This document shows positions 6,586 to 8,651 of a DNA stretch of 8,651 nucleotides, piece after piece. Below the pieces are notes generated by a model, which was given only the letters and a program-made list of their open reading frames with translations, had not been told where the DNA came from and made no database searches. The stretch lies in NCBI GenBank assembly GCA_024641205.1, contig JAHEDM010000081.1, forward strand, positions 1 through 8,651. Reading direction: 5' to 3'. This DNA is from Actinomycetes bacterium. Lineage in GTDB: Bacteria > Actinomycetota > Acidimicrobiia > Spongiisociales > UBA4744. Both the position numbers and the translations under genes were made by a program. Within the stretch, counting starts at the first letter, position 1. The number at the start of each line of letters is the position of its first letter.

Positions 6586-7425
6586 TCACCCGACCCGAGC
6601 GATGGCCTCCGCCACGATCTCTACGTGGTCGGCATTGTGGGGGCTCGGCAGGTTGACGATGGCGGTGTCGACCCCGAGGTCGGTGACCTTGCGGAGTTGC
6701 TCGTCGAGTCCCGTGAGGTCGTCAGGGCTGAATCGGACCATCATCGATTTCTCAATCTCGGCCGGATCGCGCCCGACGTCGGCGCAATGTCCTTCGAGCA
6801 CGGATACCTTGTGCCGCCACACGTCCGCCTCGAGGGGGGCGGCGTTCCAGTGATCCGCCCATCGAGCCACGGTCCTGAGCGTCCGTCGCTCGCCGATCCC
6901 ACCGATTGCCACCGGCGGATGCGGTTGCTGGGGGCCCTTCGGTTCGTTCCGGGCATTGGTGACCGTGAAGTACTTCCCGGCGAACGTCGTCTCCTCATCG
7001 GTCAGCATCCGCACGATGATCTCGACGCTCTCGTCGAAGCGATCGAAGCGCTCGGTGAGGGAGTCGCCGAGGGTGATGCCGTAGGCGTCCGCTTCGAGTT
7101 GGTACCAACCGGCCCCGAGTCCCAGCTGGAATCGGCCGCCGGACACGATGTCGAGTGTGGCAGCCATGTTGGCCGTCACGGCCGGATGCCGGTAGGGCAT
7201 GCCGTTGACCATCGTCCCCACCTTGACCCGAGAGGTCGCCTGGGCCAGCGCCGCCAGGGAGGTCCACCCCTCCAGGCACGGACCCTCGGGGTCGCCGAAG
7301 ATCGGATAGAAGTGGTCAAAGACCCAGGCCGAGTCAAACAGGTCGGTTTCGTCGGTCTTCTGCCAGGTCGCCAGCATGCGGTCCCAGGTGGTGTGGTGCG
7401 GGTTGGTCTTGATGCCGTACTTCAT
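6586..7425 (-). CDS. LLM-class F420-dependent oxidoreductase
   Basis: A 279-residue luciferase-like enzyme of the short actinobacterial branch often annotated as TIGR-type F420-dependent LLM oxidoreductases. Marks: an opening strand (MKYGIKTN), AWVFDHFYP (33-41), a TSRVKVGTMVNGMPYRHPA segment (64-82) near the cofactor, LDIVSGGRFQLGLGAGW (91-107), the GRDPAEIEKS region, and a final barrel segment LGVDTAIVNLPSP. The pattern LDxxSGGRFxLGLGAGW is very typical of the family. It probably moves hydride between F420 and an unknown organic substrate. The frame stays open to an upstream ATG at 7653, but the ATG at 7425 has GAGGAG at 7431-7436 (5-base spacer) and gives the normal family length. It is only distantly similar to the LLM protein at 709-1830, so the two are not a recent duplication. 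It is the first of three - strand oxidoreductase genes. Confidence 0.92.
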   Translation of the reverse strand: MKYGIKTNPHHTTWDRMLATWQKTDETDLFDSAWVFDHFYPIFGDPEGPCLEGWTSLAALAQATSRVKVGTMVNGMPYRHPAVTANMAATLDIVSGGRFQLGLGAGWYQLEADAYGITLGDSLTERFDRFDESVEIIVRMLTDEETTFAGKYFTVTNARNEPKGPQQPHPPVAIGGIGERRTLRTVARWADHWNAAPLEADVWRHKVSVLEGHCADVGRDPAEIEKSMMVRFSPDDLTGLDEQLRKVTDLGVDTAIVNLPSPHNADHVEIVAEAIARVG

Positions 7426-7444
7426 GTCGTCTCCTCGTCCCGTG

Positions 7445-7459
7445 GATCGTCGAGCGATC
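7445..7459. promoter_or_regulatory. Inverted repeat overlapping the LLM promoter, possible operator
   Basis: GATCG-TCGAG-CGATC is a perfect 5-base inverted repeat with a 5-base centre. It overlaps the predicted -10 box and start point of the LLM gene at 6586-7425, where a bound repressor would block transcription. The arms are short, so chance is possible. A TetR-family gene ends 1 kb away, but nothing ties it to this site. Confidence 0.35.
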
Positions 7460-7462
7460 ATA
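7457..7462 (-). promoter_or_regulatory. Likely -10 box of the second LLM gene
   Basis: TATGAT on the - strand is one base from the TATAAT consensus and stands out in GC-rich DNA. It would start transcription near 7450, leaving a leader of about 25 bases that contains the GAGGAG ribosome binding site. No good -35 box is seen at 16-18 bases; TTGTGC lies only 6 bases upstream. Confidence 0.45.
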
Positions 7463-7678
7463 TCCTTTGCACAATCCGGTTGGGCGGAAAGACGATTATT
7501 AGGCAATCGATCCACCCCGCGACGCTGTGACTCCGAACCATCGGGCCATGTCTCGCGGTGTGGATAACCTAGCTTGTCATTCCTGTGCCGACCGTACGGC
7601 GCCCCACCGGGCATTACCGACCCGGTGCCGGCCTTTCCTGTACCTGTTCTCACATCGGCCGCGAGGGGAGGTACCCAG

Positions 7679-7741
7679 ATGTCGCGGTCGGCCGGCCTGG
7701 GGTACGCGGCCCGGGGGGCCGGGCGGCTGCTGGAGCCTTAA
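7679..7741 (+). CDS. Possible 20-residue small protein, unrecognised
   Basis: GGGGAGG at 7665-7671 precedes an ATG by 7 bases, an almost ideal arrangement, and the frame runs 20 codons to TAA. The peptide starts MSRSAGLGYAARGAGRLL: small residues with four arginines, a weak amphipathic helix at most. It lies opposite to its neighbours, in the gap between the methyltransferase and LLM genes. It matches nothing I know. It could be a real small protein, the leftover start of a lost gene, or a chance combination in GC-rich DNA. Confidence 0.25.
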   Translation: MSRSAGLGYAARGAGRLLEP

Positions 7742-7794
7742 GGGCTGCTTTCCCCGACGCGCCAACCAACAGATCAGACGGCGTTTGCGTGTGC

Positions 7795-8436
7795 TCAGGC
7801 TTTCTTGGTCAACAAGAACGCCGCCTGATGACGGGCCGGATTCGCGGAGAACGGCTCGATCTCCCACCTGTCGCCGAATAGCTCCTCGACTTCGCCGGGG
7901 ACCAGAGTTGGGGCAAAACGGCGCTGCGCCTTCTCGGCCGACATGAATACGCGGGAAGGCCCGTTGAGCGAGAAGAGGGGCAGATCCTCCACCGGCCCGT
8001 AGAAACACCACTCGAGGAAGACAGAGCCAGGTCGCGACAATCGGTTGATCGTCGCGACCACGGCCCGCCGGTTGGGTCCTCTCAGATCGTCCAGCGTCCC
8101 GAAGTCGATGAGGAAATCGAACACCCCGTCCAACCCATCTATCGAGCCCGCGGTGAGGTCCCCCTGTATGAACGTGCAGTCAACCTCAGCGTCGTCGGCC
8201 CGTTCATGAGCCTTGGCCAGACCTACGGGGGAGAAGTCGATGCCATATGAATCAAAACCCTTGGCCGCCAGATAGACCACGTTGGCGCCCGACCCGCATC
8301 CAAGATCGACCGAACGTCGGTACCGTTTCGGGTCCACCCGACCAGAGGCGAGGAGAGTCTTCAGATCCCCACGGACACCGACAGCATCCCAGGGTGCCCA
8401 GTACTTGTAGAAGAGGTCGTAGACAGAAGCCTTCAT
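7795..8436 (-). CDS. Class I SAM-dependent methyltransferase
   Basis: A 213-residue methyltransferase. Motif I reads VDLGCGSGANVVYLAAKG (43-60), the SAM-binding loop after strand 1. GIDFSP (65-70) supplies the acidic residue after strand 2 that holds the ribose hydroxyls, FIQGDLT (89-95) is the strand 3 motif, and FDFLIDFGTLDDL (106-118) is the strand 4 region. The N-terminal MKASVYDLFYKYWAPWD is typical of the Methyltransf_25/TehB-like group acting on small molecules. The C-terminal half, with EWCFYGPVE and a final strand AAFLLTKK, is not diagnostic, so the methyl acceptor is unknown. The start codon overlaps the stop of the preceding TetR gene as ATGA and lacks a ribosome binding site, which points to translational coupling; the regulator and enzyme probably form one unit. 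TetR control of an adjacent methyltransferase can serve detoxification or secondary metabolism, but that is inference. Confidence 0.88.
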   Translation of the reverse strand: MKASVYDLFYKYWAPWDAVGVRGDLKTLLASGRVDPKRYRRSVDLGCGSGANVVYLAAKGFDSYGIDFSPVGLAKAHERADDAEVDCTFIQGDLTAGSIDGLDGVFDFLIDFGTLDDLRGPNRRAVVATINRLSRPGSVFLEWCFYGPVEDLPLFSLNGPSRVFMSAEKAQRRFAPTLVPGEVEELFGDRWEIEPFSANPARHQAAFLLTKKA

Positions 8437-8651
8437 GAGGCGTTTGACCGCAGATAGGAGCGGATACCTTCGATCAGGATCGAGATACCGACTTCAACCA
8501 GGTGTTGTACGTCATCTGGGTTCGCACCCAGGCGAATCTCGGCTTCGCCGATGAGTCCGGTGATCCCGTGACTCAACGCCCACGCCGTGTTTTCGATCGC
8601 CTCTGCATCGTCGGCGGTGCCAACACATTCGGCGATGACGTCTTTCAGCAT
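8433..8651 (-). CDS. TetR-family transcriptional regulator, C-terminal part only
   Basis: The last 72 residues of a gene whose 5' part lies beyond the window. The segment NTAWALSHGITGLIGEAEIR, followed by VEVGISILIEGIRSYL, fits the C-terminal ligand-binding and dimer helices of TetR regulators, where a (T/A)(A/L)W...HG..(G)L motif is common. The DNA-binding domain is not in view, so the assignment rests on this pattern alone. A Met codon lies exactly at the edge and is probably internal, because TetR proteins have about 190 residues. The TGA stop overlaps the methyltransferase ATG by four bases, so the two genes are cotranscribed. The regulator may respond to a substrate or product of that enzyme. 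Confidence 0.65.
   Translation of the reverse strand: MLKDVIAECVGTADDAEAIENTAWALSHGITGLIGEAEIRLGANPDDVQHLVEVGISILIEGIRSYLRSNAS

Larger units (their letters stand above)
7426..7794. other. Gene-poor gap between methyltransferase and LLM genes
   Basis: A 369-base stretch. The left part (7426-7500) holds the likely LLM promoter, inverted repeat and leader. The remainder (7500-7794) is GC-rich. It contains a 6-base-pair G-loop hairpin (GCCCGG-GGGG-CCGGGC, 7709-7724) and a 20-codon reading frame with a strong ribosome binding site at 7679. I see no T-tract terminator after the methyltransferase stop and no remnant I can assign to a family. Confidence 0.6.

Noticed and set aside
7426..7653. Extension of the LLM protein to ATG 7653
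   Set aside because: The extra 76 residues are low-complexity and unlike the family. ATG 7425 has GAGGAG well placed, and a good -10 box lies inside the extension.
1..8651. Mobile elements, toxin-antitoxin pairs, defence genes, CRISPR repeats
   Set aside because: No transposase, integrase, nuclease, helicase, direct repeat array or terminal inverted repeat was found by reading both strands.

Overview
The window is GC-rich and gene-dense. It most likely comes from an actinobacterium of the Acidimicrobiia type. This is an inference from three things: two luciferase-like enzymes of the kind that use coenzyme F420, a Thr/Pro-rich GerMN lipoprotein, and frequent GTG starts behind strong GGAGG ribosome binding sites. 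No rRNA, tRNA, CRISPR array, transposase or phage gene is visible.

Layout, left to right. A secreted GerMN-domain lipoprotein (34-687, +) converges on an F420-type luciferase-like oxidoreductase (709-1830, -). Next is about 400 bases without an intact gene (1831-2233). It holds debris of two genes: a short piece of a class III cyclase on the + strand, and the frameshifted C-terminal end of a DUF1214-family protein on the - strand. Directly after it comes an intact membrane-anchored class III adenylate/guanylate cyclase (2234-3583, +), whose middle region looks like a YheO-type PAS sensor domain. An SRPBCC-fold protein with an added C-terminal pair of membrane helices follows (3785-4471, +).

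From 4562 to the end all main genes are on the - strand. Read in transcription order they are: the C-terminal part of a TetR-family regulator (8651-8433, cut by the window edge), a class I SAM methyltransferase overlapping it by ATGA (8436-7795), a 369-base gap, a second luciferase-like F420-type oxidoreductase (7425-6586), an SDR dehydrogenase (6438-5686) and a beta-hydroxyacid dehydrogenase of the 3-hydroxyisobutyrate dehydrogenase family (5473-4562). The last three could form a loose redox or catabolic cluster. Their gaps (147 and 212 bases) are too large to prove an operon, and no substrate can be read from the sequence.

The most interesting points are the sensor-cyclase architecture, the gene graveyard next to it that contains a fragment of another cyclase, the membrane-anchored SRPBCC protein, and a 20-codon reading frame with a strong ribosome binding site in the 7426-7794 gap. 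I do not see a clearly new multi-gene system. Most of the window is ordinary actinobacterial metabolism and signalling.
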